A stretch of DNA of 64,000 nucleotides from JOPF133 sp052144935 (lineage in GTDB: Bacteria > Acidobacteriota > Terriglobia > Bryobacterales > Bryobacteraceae). This document shows positions 51,625 to 60,643 of the stretch, piece by piece. Every line of letters starts with the position of its first letter. The first letter of the stretch is position 1. The position numbers and the translations under genes were made by a program. The stretch lies in assembly GCA_052144935.1 (NCBI GenBank), contig JBKQPR010000370.1:62001-126000 (forward strand). The letters are read 5' to 3'. The notes beneath the pieces are model-generated. The model saw nothing but the letters and a program-made list of their open reading frames with translations. It was not told the origin of the DNA and did not search any database.

Positions 51625-51854
51625 CTAATCTCCTTTGCGGTATCGAAGCCCGTATCGCGGTCGGACCTTCGTCTGGCCGCCATGCTGGCCTTTAGAAAGG
51701 TTCTTGCCCGATCCTGGGCCTGGGCGTATGAGGGCGCCAATCCGTGGTCCCCGTGATCGGTCGACCAGTAAAACTCGTCATGGTGGTTCTTTTCGTAGAC
51801 GGTATACTGCGCCTGGTTCCCCGCGGGGTCGATAAATGTGAACGACTGGCTCAC
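51621..51854 (-). CDS. Small protein translationally coupled to an RRM gene
   Basis: 77 residues. SFTFIDPAGNQAQYTVYEKN, then HHDEFYWSTDHGDHGLAPSY, an aromatic, acidic N-terminal half, followed by a basic helix (QDRARTFLKASMAARRRSD). It overlaps the GTG of the RRM gene by 4 nt. Unrecognised; coupling suggests co-expression with the RNA-binding protein. Confidence 0.5.
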   Translation of the reverse strand: MSQSFTFIDPAGNQAQYTVYEKNHHDEFYWSTDHGDHGLAPSYAQAQDRARTFLKASMAARRRSDRDTGFDTAKEIR

Positions 51855-52091
51855 GATCGCCTGATTCCTTAAAGGGTGCTCCCTGCGGCGCCCCTTGGTC
51901 TCTCACTTACAACTACAGGCTGCCGGGGTTGTGATCCCGCCGCGGCCGGAATGAGTGTAGTAATCAGTACATACTGCATCATCCCTGTAAGAACTAGCCG
52001 CCAACGCCGTACGGCTTCTAAACCCTTTAGGATTCCAATGTAAGTATAACAGTTCCAGTTCCTGAAAGTCTGTTATTGTTGAAAAGGAATA

Positions 52092-52379
52092 TTGGAGTAT
52101 CGCGTTGAGCCGCTGGATGCTCCCGAGGAGGTTGCCCTTACGCAGCGATTCATGGCGCAACTCAGCAGTCCTGTCGATAAGACCGAGTTCGAAAGATCCT
52201 GGCGCAGCGATCCGGCTCTGCCTACGGAACCGAAAGTGGACTTTCTCTTCGCCGGACAAACCGTCTCGGCCGTCGTGCATTCGGAGTTTGCCGGACAATG
52301 GCCTTCGGCCAGTTTCCACCGGACTTTCAGCGCCGCCATCCGGCGGCTCAACCACGCCTGCAACATCCGCTGGCTTTGA
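52092..52379 (+). CDS. Possible small protein of 95 residues
   Basis: Starts at a TTG preceded by AAAGGA. Reads YRVEPLDAPEEVALTQRFMA, then PKVDFLFAGQTVSAVVHSEF, ending RRLNHACNIRWL. Mixed charge and hydrophobic pattern look like a real protein, but no family is recognised. An overlapping minus-strand ORF (51903-52355) is the competing reading. Confidence 0.4.
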   Translation: MEYRVEPLDAPEEVALTQRFMAQLSSPVDKTEFERSWRSDPALPTEPKVDFLFAGQTVSAVVHSEFAGQWPSASFHRTFSAAIRRLNHACNIRWL

Positions 52380-52553
52380 ATCAGTAAGTTACGAACCGGG
52401 TTTTCCCGGGTTTGCACTCCGGTTGACAATGAGTTGAAACTGCGCTAGATTAGTAAGCGACTGAGCACTCCCGCCCAATCTACAGTTGGTTTGAACTAAG
52501 TCGGACCACCTGAGTTCCCCTTCTTAGCCTAGCCAATTCGGGAAAGGGCGACC

Positions 52554-52727
52554 ATGCTTCCCAACGGCATCCCAGTTCATTCGATTCACACGATCCTCCT
52601 CTGGCTTTTCACGGCTTGCCTCTGCACCTTGTCCGGGGATTGGACAGACCTCAGGATCCCCGCGCTCCCGGTCGATTCCCAGCCCGAAATGCCCGGCCGC
52701 GGGTTCCCGGAAGACTTCTGTTACTGA
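52554..52727 (+). CDS. Possible 57-residue secreted or membrane peptide
   Basis: ATG after GGAAAGGGCGACC, giving a Shine-Dalgarno ~8 nt away. One hydrophobic stretch (TILLWLFTACLC). It ends at a TGA 8 bp before the next gene. No family match. Confidence 0.25.
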   Translation: MLPNGIPVHSIHTILLWLFTACLCTLSGDWTDLRIPALPVDSQPEMPGRGFPEDFCY

Positions 52728-52734
52728 GGAAAGG

Positions 52735-53157
52735 GTGGATTCCATGGCAGCTCTAGCGTGTCAACCGGGCACAATCTTAGTGGAGGCGGGCGCGATCCTG
52801 CCGGCTGGCGTGTTGCTGCAGCCTGGCGCGCTTTCCCAGGATTGGAGATCGCTGGCGGACCTCGACCGGATTGGCCTTGCCTCAGCGGTCGCCAAGGCTG
52901 GCTGGACGTTCTTTTATATGGCCGGCGTAGTAGCGAAACACGCCTTTGGCTGGAGCCAGGAAAAGCGGGTGCGCGCCGCACTGGGGCGCGTCGTTCAAGA
53001 TGTGCAAGCTCAGAATTGCAATTGCGTGGAGATTACACGCCTCCGGGATAAGTCCTTTTTGGGCCTGCCTTACGTGAAAATCACCGCGCACGCGCGCCAT
53101 ATTCAAGCAGGAAGCCAGTTTCGCGATCCACCCGAGAGATCGCCTCATGCCATTTGA
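52735..53157 (+). CDS. Conserved protein of unknown function
   Basis: 140 residues from a GTG with GAGG 5 nt upstream; an ATG at 52744 is the alternative. VAKAGWTFFYMAGVVAKHAF, then KRVRAALGRVVQDVQAQNCN and SFLGLPYVKITAHARHIQ form a pattern I recall from Acidobacteriota proteins of unknown role, often seen in several copies per genome. It overlaps the next gene by 11 bp. Confidence 0.6.
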   Translation: MDSMAALACQPGTILVEAGAILPAGVLLQPGALSQDWRSLADLDRIGLASAVAKAGWTFFYMAGVVAKHAFGWSQEKRVRAALGRVVQDVQAQNCNCVEITRLRDKSFLGLPYVKITAHARHIQAGSQFRDPPERSPHAI

Positions 53158-53455
53158 GAATCGCCACGGAAACCGCTCTTTCACGGTGATCTCGATTGGC
53201 AACAATGCCCCGGCGGCCTCGGGCGTCTACGGACTCTCCAATGCGAGTCAATGGCTTTACGTCGGGGAAACCTACAACATTCAGGCCGAGTTGCTCAAAC
53301 ACTTGCAACGTCCGGCCCCGTTCTTGCGGGAGCATTACCCGTCGGGATTCACTTACGAGCTGAGCTCCGCGGAGAGCCGCATTGAGCGCCGGAAGCAACT
53401 CGTCTCCGAGTTCGATCCCATTGGAAACCGGCTCTTGGAAGAACCCTCGAAGTAG
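53147..53455 (+). CDS. GIY-YIG-like small protein
   Basis: 102 residues. SGVYGLSNASQWLYVGETYN followed by IQAELLKHLQ resembles the GIY-YIG core: GVYxL...WxYVGET..I...L..H. The end ESRIERRKQLVSEFDPIGNR mimics the catalytic helix (E..RR..Li.e..P..N). Such short relatives may be nucleases or inactive. It is cotranscribed with the preceding unknown gene; the pair may act together. Confidence 0.5.
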   Translation: MPFENRHGNRSFTVISIGNNAPAASGVYGLSNASQWLYVGETYNIQAELLKHLQRPAPFLREHYPSGFTYELSSAESRIERRKQLVSEFDPIGNRLLEEPSK

Positions 53456-53475
53456 AGCTACCGTGGCACAGGCGG

Positions 53476-53566
53476 GGTGGGGTGCCCTCTGGGCCCTGGG
53501 CCCGCCCTGCCGGGTCCCGCCTCGTCTTCGCCCCAGTATAGGGCAGGCAGCCCTCTGGGCCCGCTC
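53476..53566. repeat. Two CCCTCTGGGCCC-family copies in an intergenic repeat tract
   Basis: GGGGTGCCCTCTGGGCCCTG (53479-53498) and CAGCCCTCTGGGCCCGC (~53548-53564). They lie in the gap between the GIY-YIG-like gene and the RRM gene, together with a GTGGCACAGGC-like start at 53463. Confidence 0.75.
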
Positions 53567-53660
53567 GCCCCGCGCCTTGCACAACCGGCAGTACCGCTCT
53601 GCCGGTCCGGGGCCTCGCGAGCGGGCCCCGGATTCATATCAAGCGCCGCGGCGCCTCCGG

Positions 53661-53948
53661 CTAATAGCGCTTTCGACCGAAGCCGCCGCCGCCCGCCCGC
53701 TCGGTCTTTGGACGGGCCTCGTTGACGCTCAGCGCCCGGCCATCGAAGTCCTTGCCGTTTAAGGCGGCGATGGCCTTCTCGCCCTCGCCATCGTTGCTCA
53801 TTTCGACGAATCCGAATCCTCTGGGCTGGCCCGTGTCGCGATCGGTGACGATGTTGACGCGCCCAACCGTGCCGTGAGTTTCAAACAGGGAACGGACAGA
53901 ATCCTCCGTTGCTTGGAAGTTGAGATTTCCTACGTAAATGTTCTTCAT
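53661..53948 (-). CDS. RRM-type RNA-binding protein (second)
   Basis: 95 residues. RNP2 IYVGNL (4-9), RNP1 RGFGFVEM (~43-50) and a Gly-rich tail (GGGGFGRKRY) like plant and cyanobacterial glycine-rich RBPs. The paralogue at 51337-51624 shares the frame plan but not the tail. The start is an ATG at 53948. Likely an RNA chaperone. Confidence 0.92.
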   Translation of the reverse strand: MKNIYVGNLNFQATEDSVRSLFETHGTVGRVNIVTDRDTGQPRGFGFVEMSNDGEGEKAIAALNGKDFDGRALSVNEARPKTERAGGGGFGRKRY

Positions 53949-54202
53949 GTTCTAAAAACGTCCTTTTCTGACTTGAAGGCGGCTAATTGGGAGGTGGACT
54001 GATTCAGCAGAAACTGCTAGAAAGGTCGGCCTTGAATCGGCGGGAGCATCAAATCCAGTCATTAGTATACCACCAACGATATCTGCTAGGATAGAGGTAT
54101 ACATCTCTAACCGTTACGGATTTGGCCCGGCGCCGAACAGGCCCGGAAGAAGCGTCGTTGAATCAGAAGGGGAAACAGCCTGAAAGGAGAGCAGGCGTAC
54201 CG

Positions 54203-54508
54203 ATGCTATATGACAGCACAAAAGTTCTTTTGCGCGGCATTCTGCTGTCGCTGCAGAACTCTGGCAAGATCGGATGGGAGGATCAGTCGGAATCCGCCGG
54301 CCAATGCTCCTACGAAATGCACCAGATGGCCCGGCCGCTGTACAAGGGGTACCGGACCGATCCCGTGAATAAGGCGCCCATGCTTGTGCCGGTTTCCGAA
54401 AGGGCCGCCCGTGCCGTACCTCACGTGAAGTCGATGGTGCGCGCCATCCGGCGCAGGGACCAGGTCGCCGCGGTAGAGAGCGGCAAGGCCGCGCTCGCCG
54501 AGATGTGA
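54203..54508 (+). CDS. Small protein of unknown function
   Basis: 101 residues from the ATG at 54203 with AAGGAG ~14 nt upstream; the frame is open further left without a better start. LYDSTKVLLRGILLSLQNSG, then SYEMHQMARPLYKGYRTDPV and the ending QVAAVESGKAALAEM. No family recognised. It looks like a soluble, mostly helical protein. Confidence 0.45.
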   Translation: MLYDSTKVLLRGILLSLQNSGKIGWEDQSESAGQCSYEMHQMARPLYKGYRTDPVNKAPMLVPVSERAARAVPHVKSMVRAIRRRDQVAAVESGKAALAEM

Positions 54509-55203
54509 CGCCCGCCTTATTAAGAGCCGCAAAACCAGCCGCGCGGCCAGCGCCCCGTGGCACCGGACGCGTTCGGCCGTTTTCGCCGCCATCACTTCCC
54601 CGCCAGACTCAACCCGAGCTGGCGGCCCGGCCCACGGAAAGCCCCGCAGCCGCGCGCAGCGCTTCCCGAATCGCGGCATCCACGCCACACCGAACTCCGG
54701 CCCGATGCCGTTCTTGGTTGCCTGACGTGGCCTGCCGGGAGTGACGCTGGAAGCTCTTCAGAGCGCCGGCTTCCGGGCCAAATCGTGCTGCGCCGAAATG
54801 ACGGGCGAAGGCCAGCCAGACCGCTGGTTCCGCAGCTTCCACCTGCCGGAAACCGGGCAGACACACTGCTATTTTCGAAGCCCCATCCAAGTCCGCCGTA
54901 GCGGAAGCCGATCGGCGTGCGCGCATCCCGTTCACGGAGAATTGTGGAAGTCATGGAGTTGACTCCGGAAATGGTTGAGCGGTAAGCGCCGCTCACCCGC
55001 GTGCGGCTCGCTCCCGTTGCGGCGCATCCGGCGGCTGGCGCCGTCCCCCTCTCCACGACCTTCGCGCAAAACCGCACCGTCAGATCGTCTGTGCCCCCAT
55101 TTGTTTCCAATGGCTTACAAGGGTTATTTTTTGAGGTTCTTGGGGGCAAATCCTCGTTCAAACCGGCCCGGCCCGGCGGCCCTGTTAAAATCAGCCCTGT
55201 CGG
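54509..55203. other. 695-bp stretch with no gene that I can support
   Basis: ORFs on both strands lack recognisable domains or ribosome sites; the long minus-strand one reads as a shadow of the winged-helix gene at its left part. A relic too old to recognise is possible. Confidence 0.4.
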
Positions 55204-56109
55204 ATGACCTACGCATTTGGACCCTTCCGTTACGATGCGGAACAGCGCTTGCTGTTCCGTGGGGACGAACTGGTGCCTTTGGCGCCGAAGGCGCTCGAAA
55301 CCCTCCATGTCCTGCTGGAGCGCCGGGGTTCGGTCGTTGAAAAGTCCGATCTGATGAAGTTGGTATGGCCGGACACCACCGTGGAGGAAGTCGGGCTGGC
55401 GCGCAATATTTCCCTGCTGCGGAAGGCCCTGGAGGACGAATCCGAAGAGCACCCCTACATCGAAACCATCCCTCGCCGCGGATACCGTTTCGTGGCGCAG
55501 GTGCCCACGCCTCCGCCGGCCAGTTCGCCCCCCGCACCGCACGCCGCGCCGCCCCCACATCCGCCGGGCCCAGAGGGCACCGGGCCCAGAGGGCGCCGGG
55601 ACCAGAGGGCGCCCCGGCGCTGGCTATTGTGGATTCTGCACGTTTGCGTCCTGGCCGCCGCCTTGGTGTACTACCAGTCTTACGTACCTTCCAGGTACCT
55701 GCCAAAAGGCCACCGCTCCGCCAGCCTGGCAGTGGTTCCGTTCGAGTGCCTTTGTCCAGGCATGGACGGCTCCGGGTTTTCGCAAGGCTTCAACGAAGTG
55801 CTGGTGGCCGACCTGTCGAAACTGAGCGGCGTGCAGGTGATCTCTCCCAGCACCGTCCGCCGCCACCAGCGGATGGGCGTCTCGATGGGGCTGATGGGGC
55901 GTCTGCTGGGTTTGGATGTCCTGGTTGAAGGGACCGTTCAGAAGCTGGACCAACGGCTCCGGATTACCGCGCGGCTGGTGGACGTGCATACGGGCAGGCT
56001 GGTCTGGGCGGAGACTTACGATGCGCGCTCCGATGATCCCGGCGCGGCCCAGGATGTGGTGGCGCAGGCCGTGGCGGCGGAGGTCGGCAAGCGGCTGAGC
56101 GGCCCTTAA
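55204..56109 (+). CDS. CadC-like winged-helix regulator with TolB-like output domain
   Basis: 301 residues. Residues 1-~98 are an OmpR-type wHTH: FGPFRYDAEQRLLFRGDELV, LAPKALETLHVLLERRGSVV, then IETIPRRGYRFVAQV. A Pro-rich linker (~100-135) carries two or three in-frame CCCTCTGGGCCC units (PGPEGTGPRGRRDQR). A membrane helix (WLLWILHVCVLAAALVYY, ~140-157) is followed by a TolB-like domain (SLAVVPFECLCPGMDGSGF, LLGLDVLVEGTVQKLDQRLR). It is a one-component membrane-bound transcription factor; ligand unknown. Confidence 0.88.
   Translation: MTYAFGPFRYDAEQRLLFRGDELVPLAPKALETLHVLLERRGSVVEKSDLMKLVWPDTTVEEVGLARNISLLRKALEDESEEHPYIETIPRRGYRFVAQVPTPPPASSPPAPHAAPPPHPPGPEGTGPRGRRDQRAPRRWLLWILHVCVLAAALVYYQSYVPSRYLPKGHRSASLAVVPFECLCPGMDGSGFSQGFNEVLVADLSKLSGVQVISPSTVRRHQRMGVSMGLMGRLLGLDVLVEGTVQKLDQRLRITARLVDVHTGRLVWAETYDARSDDPGAAQDVVAQAVAAEVGKRLSGP
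55565..55617. repeat. Three CCCTCTGGGCCC-family units in the regulator's linker
   Basis: GGGCCCAGAGGGCACC, CGGGCCCAGAGGGCGCC and GGACCAGAGGGCGCCCC in tandem, reverse-orientation relative to the gene. Confidence 0.85.
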
Positions 56110-56180
56110 AAATTCGCGAAGAGTTTCCGAGTGATTTCCGAAGCTTCTTTCACGCCTCATCGGCGCATGCTGGAATTGCC

Positions 56181-56963
56181 ATGATTGCATTCGCAAGATT
56201 CACCTGGCAGGTTGCCGTAGCCGGTCGTTGGACCGCTCGGATCCTGGGGACTCTGATGTTCCTCTTCCTGCTCGCCTTCGTCTTCGGAGAAGGTCCTCCG
56301 CCGCTCGCGCGTATGACCGCCCGGGAACAACTCTACTGGCTGGGCATGGGCGCCTTGTTCCTGGGGCTGATCCTGGCCTGGTTTTGGGAGGGATGGGGCG
56401 GTCTGCTGTCGCTATTGGGATGGGGATTCCTGGCGGTTCTCGCCGGGAAGCCGGTCTGGAACCTGCTGTTTTCGATCCCGGCAGCCATCGGGTTGCTCCA
56501 TCTCCTGTGCTGGTGGCGGCTGCGCGGTCCGGCGCCGCCACCGGCCGGGGTCCCCAAAACCATCCTCTTTCTACTGGCGCCTCTGGCGGCTTTCCTGCTG
56601 CTTTGCGCCAATGAGATCTTCGGCCAGCCACCCCTCATGGCAGGGGCCGGCCAGCCACCGTCCGAACTGATGGGAACGTGGTACGGGAACGATGCCATCC
56701 CCATGGTGTTCACCATCGCTCCCGATGGGTCGGTCTCGGGCGCGGTGGGCGAACGGCCGCTGACTGATGGCCGGCTGGTGCCGAACCGAAGCTGGTTTGG
56801 CCGGCTGATGCACTGGCGGACCGATTACCTGATTCGAGGCGCGTTAGCTCAGGGCAACCGCTTTATGGCGCCCCTGATCCTCCGTGGATCGGAGCTGGAC
56901 GGGACCCTGTTCCCTTCCCATCCAGCCGCGAAGCCGCTCCAGATGATGCTCAAGAAGCGCTGA
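56181..56963 (+). CDS. Membrane protein of unknown function
   Basis: 260 residues. Four membrane helices in residues ~5-160 (ARILGTLMFLFLLAFVFG; LYWLGMGALFLGLILAWFW; LLGWGFLAVLAG; ILFLLAPLAAFLLLC) and a soluble C-terminus beginning SELMGTWYGNDAIPMVFTI, which looks like a small beta domain (residues ~185-260). No function recognised. Confidence 0.6.
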   Translation: MIAFARFTWQVAVAGRWTARILGTLMFLFLLAFVFGEGPPPLARMTAREQLYWLGMGALFLGLILAWFWEGWGGLLSLLGWGFLAVLAGKPVWNLLFSIPAAIGLLHLLCWWRLRGPAPPPAGVPKTILFLLAPLAAFLLLCANEIFGQPPLMAGAGQPPSELMGTWYGNDAIPMVFTIAPDGSVSGAVGERPLTDGRLVPNRSWFGRLMHWRTDYLIRGALAQGNRFMAPLILRGSELDGTLFPSHPAAKPLQMMLKKR

Positions 56964-57461
56964 GCCGGCTGGCCAAGAACTGCGTCAGGCGGCGCCAGCC
57001 ATCCACGGCCGAACTCTGGTGGAATCTGGGGCGGTAGCCGGCGTGGAAAGCGTGCCCCGCTTCGGGATACAACACCGCGGCATCCGAATCGGACAGCACC
57101 TGGCCGTCCGGCACTCGCGGGACCGCCTTCGTTAAGATCTCCTGACATCGGTCATCCCCGAGACATCCGCCTGCCGCACGTGCAACTCCGTGGCGATCGC
57201 CAAATACCCCAGCTTGGCCAGCCGCCGGCAGGGGTCGCGAATGGTATTCGTGTAGGCCGAAGATCTCCGACACCACCGGAATCACCGGGAACTTACCGCC
57301 CTTCGATGGCACACCGCGATAGGTCGGCAGCTCGCCATCGGCCACCGGATTCCTCACCTCGCCGGCATCCAGCCCTTCCGCACCCGGTGAATGGCCTGCT
57401 CGTTCCGCGGCTGAGTGGCCGGCGCAAACCCCGCTGCCGGAGTGGTCCCCGGAAAACTCAT
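56950..57461 (-). pseudogene. Dienelactone hydrolase family, decayed
   Basis: Pieces in three frames: MSFPGTTPAAGFAPATQP and AIHRVRKGW (from 57461), NPVADGELPTYRGVPSKGGK with VVSEIFGLHEY (next frame), CRRLAKLGYLAIATELHVRQ (another), then YPEAGHAFHAGYRPRF with VDGWRRLTQFL. Together they follow the order of an exported dienelactone hydrolase, but the central part with the catalytic Cys and Asp is deleted. Its end overlaps the membrane-protein gene by 14 bp. Confidence 0.75.
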
Positions 57462-57569
57462 CGAGATACGCCTCCTCCAGCCGGTTTTACCGTGGGCCTG
57501 CGTGGTGCGCACCGGGTGACGGGTGCCGGGTCCTAGACTGGCTGAGCCGTCGTTATACTTCGGAACATC

Positions 57570-57810
57570 ATGGACAGCGGCAAGTTCGTGCTCCGGTTCT
57601 TCCCCTCGCTTACCGAGTTCGCTTTCCTCGCGCCCGCTCACCTGCTGTTATTCGTGATGCCCGGCACCCGGGTCGCCGCGCGGTTACCTCGAAGTGCTCC
57701 GCAAACCGATCTTCTCCGTGGCCGACAGCCGCATGCCCAACCTCCGCGGCTCCTCCCCCAGCCGATTCTACCGTGGGCGGGTTGCGCTCGGAGCACTGGG
57801 TCTCGCGATG
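57570..57810 (+). pseudogene. Chimeric remnant of membrane glycosyltransferase genes
   Basis: Starts MDSGKFVLRFFPSLTEFAFL, like the N-terminus of polytopic Acidobacteriota membrane proteins, then jumps to an 84-bp stretch (57667-57750) nearly identical to 60146-60229 of the GT87-type pseudogene (GYLEVLRKPIFSVADSRMPN in the matching frame). A relic formed by deletion and recombination. Confidence 0.65.
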
Positions 57811-57932
57811 ATTCGCTAACGCCGCCAAGCGCCGTGGCAGCGTGGACAGCGGCTTGATGCTAACCTCAGATAACTGATTGCTGTTGACCCTCGCAAGCCT
57901 GTCTTACCTTATACTGCTCGGCGTAATATATA

Positions 57933-58985
57933 ATGAAAATTGTGGCAACTATGCGTAAGCCAGGAAAACGCGACGCAGGACGGCCGATCCCACAGATCAA
58001 CGTCAGGGCCACGGTATTTACCGCCATTTCTGTGCTCATCACAATTCTGTGGCCAGCATTTCCAGGGGCGATTCCCTTTCTTCGGTGGGACATGTGGGTG
58101 TGGTTCATTTGCTGCGGTGTGGTGCTACTTTCGGTCGCTCGATTTTCCATCCGTCATCCAGTGCCGGTACCAGAAGTCTGGTTGTTGTTGTTCCCCTTTT
58201 TATTTGGATTTTTCTTTAAAAAGGATATGCCCACCACGAAGGTCGCTTCGGTAGATGAATTGCTGTGGTACTTCGATGCCAACTTTGGATACCCTCAGCC
58301 TTCCTTGGGGAAACTACTTGCGACGGGGCCGATGCTCTTGATTTGGCGATCCTTGCCGTTGCTCTTCGTGGTGGTGTATCTGCTACTGCCTGAATCTGCA
58401 CGGCGCAAGTATTTGGCGGCGATCGCCTGCACCGGTTGTATGATTCTGCCGTTGTACGCCCTGTGTCCCGCAGCGGGGCCGGTCTATCTTTTTGGGGATC
58501 GTTTTCTAGAAGGGTTACTGCCGCAGTTGCAGCACCCGCACAGTATTTACCTTCCCGCTGGGATACTGCTCAATGCAACGCCAAGCGGCCATGTGGCGTG
58601 GGCGCTGCTCTTATTTTGGTTCTGCCGCAATCATTGCCGGACGCTGGTCACTGTGATCTTCGGCCTGTTCGTAGTTGGAACAATCCTGGCGACGTTGGGA
58701 TTGGGTGAACATTACGTCATCGACCTGATTCTTTCAGTCCCTTATGCCGCTGGCGTCTGGGCGCTTGTCGGAAAGCAATGGAAACGGGCCGGGGTGCTGT
58801 TGGCAATCGTGGTCGCATGGCTACTGACGTTACGTGAAGGGTGGGCGCTCCCGATACCGCTTCCCTTAGTTTGGCTGCTGTGTGCTGTGACTATTCTCTC
58901 TTCATTGCCCTGGCATGAACTACGGCCGATCCAGGATGAACCGGCAACCGGATCGAAACCAATTGAAGTTTATTCGGGGGACTGA
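57933..58985 (+). CDS. PAP2-superfamily membrane phosphatase/transferase
   Basis: 350 residues. About eight membrane helices. The PAP2 motifs are LLNATPSGHVAWALLLFW (phosphatase motif 2, with the catalytic His) and GLGEHYVIDLILSVPYAAG (motif 3). Early motif-1 contact is weak. It resembles PAP2 enzymes of the inositol phosphorylceramide synthase/Aur1-like type (ATGPMLLIWRSLPLLFVVVY). Likely substrates are lipid phosphates. The composition is more AT-rich than its neighbours, and it sits between two fragments of a GT87-like gene, suggesting transfer. Confidence 0.8.
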   Translation: MKIVATMRKPGKRDAGRPIPQINVRATVFTAISVLITILWPAFPGAIPFLRWDMWVWFICCGVVLLSVARFSIRHPVPVPEVWLLLFPFLFGFFFKKDMPTTKVASVDELLWYFDANFGYPQPSLGKLLATGPMLLIWRSLPLLFVVVYLLLPESARRKYLAAIACTGCMILPLYALCPAAGPVYLFGDRFLEGLLPQLQHPHSIYLPAGILLNATPSGHVAWALLLFWFCRNHCRTLVTVIFGLFVVGTILATLGLGEHYVIDLILSVPYAAGVWALVGKQWKRAGVLLAIVVAWLLTLREGWALPIPLPLVWLLCAVTILSSLPWHELRPIQDEPATGSKPIEVYSGD

Positions 58986-59441
58986 TCGTGGAGAGGCCGT
59001 TGATCTCGCCGCCAGACCGCGACGGTTTCGCCAATTCGTCGAGGTTCGACTAGCCGGCGTAGAGGGCCATGCCGAGCGGGTACGGCCGAGGCCGAGGCCG
59101 ACTTTCGTTTACAGGCGCCTGCTAACCGAAACTATCCTTGGTTCCTACCGGCGCAGCACGTTAGCATCCGGAAAGATGAGCTCGACAGTCGCAATGATGC
59201 CTCCGCGTGCGCTTACGCCGGCGCACGCCCTCAAATGGGTTGCGCCCGGAACGCTGGGGCTCGTCATGCTTGTCCCGGTGGCGATCGCCGTTCACAGCGG
59301 CGTCTGGGGGACTAGCCGGGGGAAATTCCAGAGAGCCGGGAAGGCCGTCCACACTCGCATGCCGTGGCGGAGGCCCTCGGTCCGCAGCGAGCGGCGCACA
59401 TCACTTAGAGCCAGCGCGGTCCGCCCGCCTCCCGTGCTATC
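58986..59441. other. 456-bp gap carrying a displaced hisA tail
   Basis: Apart from the hisA-like segment at 59029-59076 there is no gene. A short ORF (from ~59176) has one hydrophobic stretch but no other support. Confidence 0.45.
59029..59076 (-). repeat. Displaced copy of the hisA 3' end
   Basis: 48 bp matching 60610-60657 at 42 positions by eye. Encodes LGMALYAG-stop-SNLDELA against LGMAIYTGRLSLDELA in hisA. It lies on the same strand, downstream of hisA, beyond the GT87 pseudogene. Confidence 0.75.
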
Positions 59442-60643
59442 GTGGCGGACGAGATTTCCGGTTTTTCGCGTGCCGAAGTGTTACCGCCGATCCATACCAC
59501 GCCCATACTAACCCTCGTCCGCAAGAACCGCCCGCTGCTCATCGCCGCCATCGTGCTGCTGTGCCTTCCCGGAGTGGTGATCAACCTGGGCATGGCGGTG
59601 CACTATGCCGATAATGCCATCGACTTCACCCAGTTCTATTCGGCCAGCCGCATGGCGGGCACCGGCCATCTGTACAACTGGGATGCGCGGCGGCAACTCG
59701 AAGCGCGCTATGGCGGTCCCCCGATCCCTGCTGACGCTTCCCAGTGGTGGCCTACGCCTGCGCGGGGTAAGCTGGATGCCGTTCTTCGCGGCGCGCCTGG
59801 TTTGGCTCGGGATCTGTCTGGCAAGCGTGCTGACGTTGGCCGCATGGCGGCCGGGCGCCGACCGCCGCCTGATGTTCGCCACGCTGGCCTGGTCCATACC
59901 CGTGGGCATTCTGCTGGTGGTGGGCCAGGATACGCCGGTGTGGCTGCTGTTCTTCACCGCCGGCCTGGTGCTACTGGAAAAAGAGAAGCCCACGCTGGCG
60001 GGCGCGGCCTTCGCGATGTGCCTCTCGAAGTACCACCTGGCCGTGGGCCTGCCGGTTCTGCTGGTGGCAAAGAAGCGCTGGAAGACGCTGGCCGCTGGAG
60101 CGGCCGGAGTCGCGGCCCTGCTGGGCGTGCTTCTTGATCGAAGGCCCCGGATGGCCGCGCGCGTATCTCGAAGTGATCCGCAAACCGATCTTCTCGGTGG
60201 CGGACAGCCGCAGGCCCAACCTCCGCGGCGTGGCTTACTGGCTGCCGGCCTCCGCGGCTATCGAGATCGCCTGCGCCATGCTGGTGGTGGCGTTGCTGTG
60301 GAACGCCTGCCGGCGCCGGCAATCTCCGGGTCTGGCCGGCGCCATGGCGGCCGCCAGCGGCCTGGTGCTGGGCCACCACGCGTATGCCAACGATTGCGTG
60401 CTGCTGATTCCGCTGGCCGTGGTCGCCGTCCGGAGTCCCGCCCCGCGATGGCTGAAGATCTGGGGACTCCTCCTGGTGACTCCGGTGCTCACCCTGTTGC
60501 TGGTTTCCCGCGAACCTTATATCGGACAGGCGCTGGTGGTGGGGTTCGCGATCGCCGCGCTGGCATGGGCCGGCTTCGGCAGCGAACGCCCGGCGCCTCA
60601 CGACAGCGCCGCCAATTCGTCGAGGCTCAACCGGCCGGTGTAG
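59442..60643 (+). pseudogene. GT87-type (DUF2029) membrane mannosyltransferase, frameshifted
   Basis: Three frames carry consecutive parts: RPLLIAAIVLLCLPGVVINL, then NAIDFTQFYSASRMAGTGHL (frame 1, to ~59750); FFAARLVWLGICLASVLTLA, LLVVGQDTPVWLLFFTAGLV and CLSKYHLAVGLPVLLVAKKR (frame 2, to ~60130); LIEGPGWPRAYLEVIRKPIF and ASGLVLGHHAYANDCVLLIP (frame 3). These follow the polyprenyl-phosphate-mannose-dependent GT87 family order; D in FTQFY context is the usual catalytic site. The first junction also lacks ~15 residues. The end overlaps hisA. Decayed or badly sequenced. Confidence 0.75.

Noticed and set aside
51903..52355. 150-codon minus-strand ORF
   Set aside because: Opposite the 95-residue plus-strand candidate that has a Shine-Dalgarno; no family features.
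54592..55560. 322-codon minus-strand ORF
   Set aside because: Its upstream third is antisense to the winged-helix gene; the remainder shows no domain, so I list the stretch 54509-55203 as empty.
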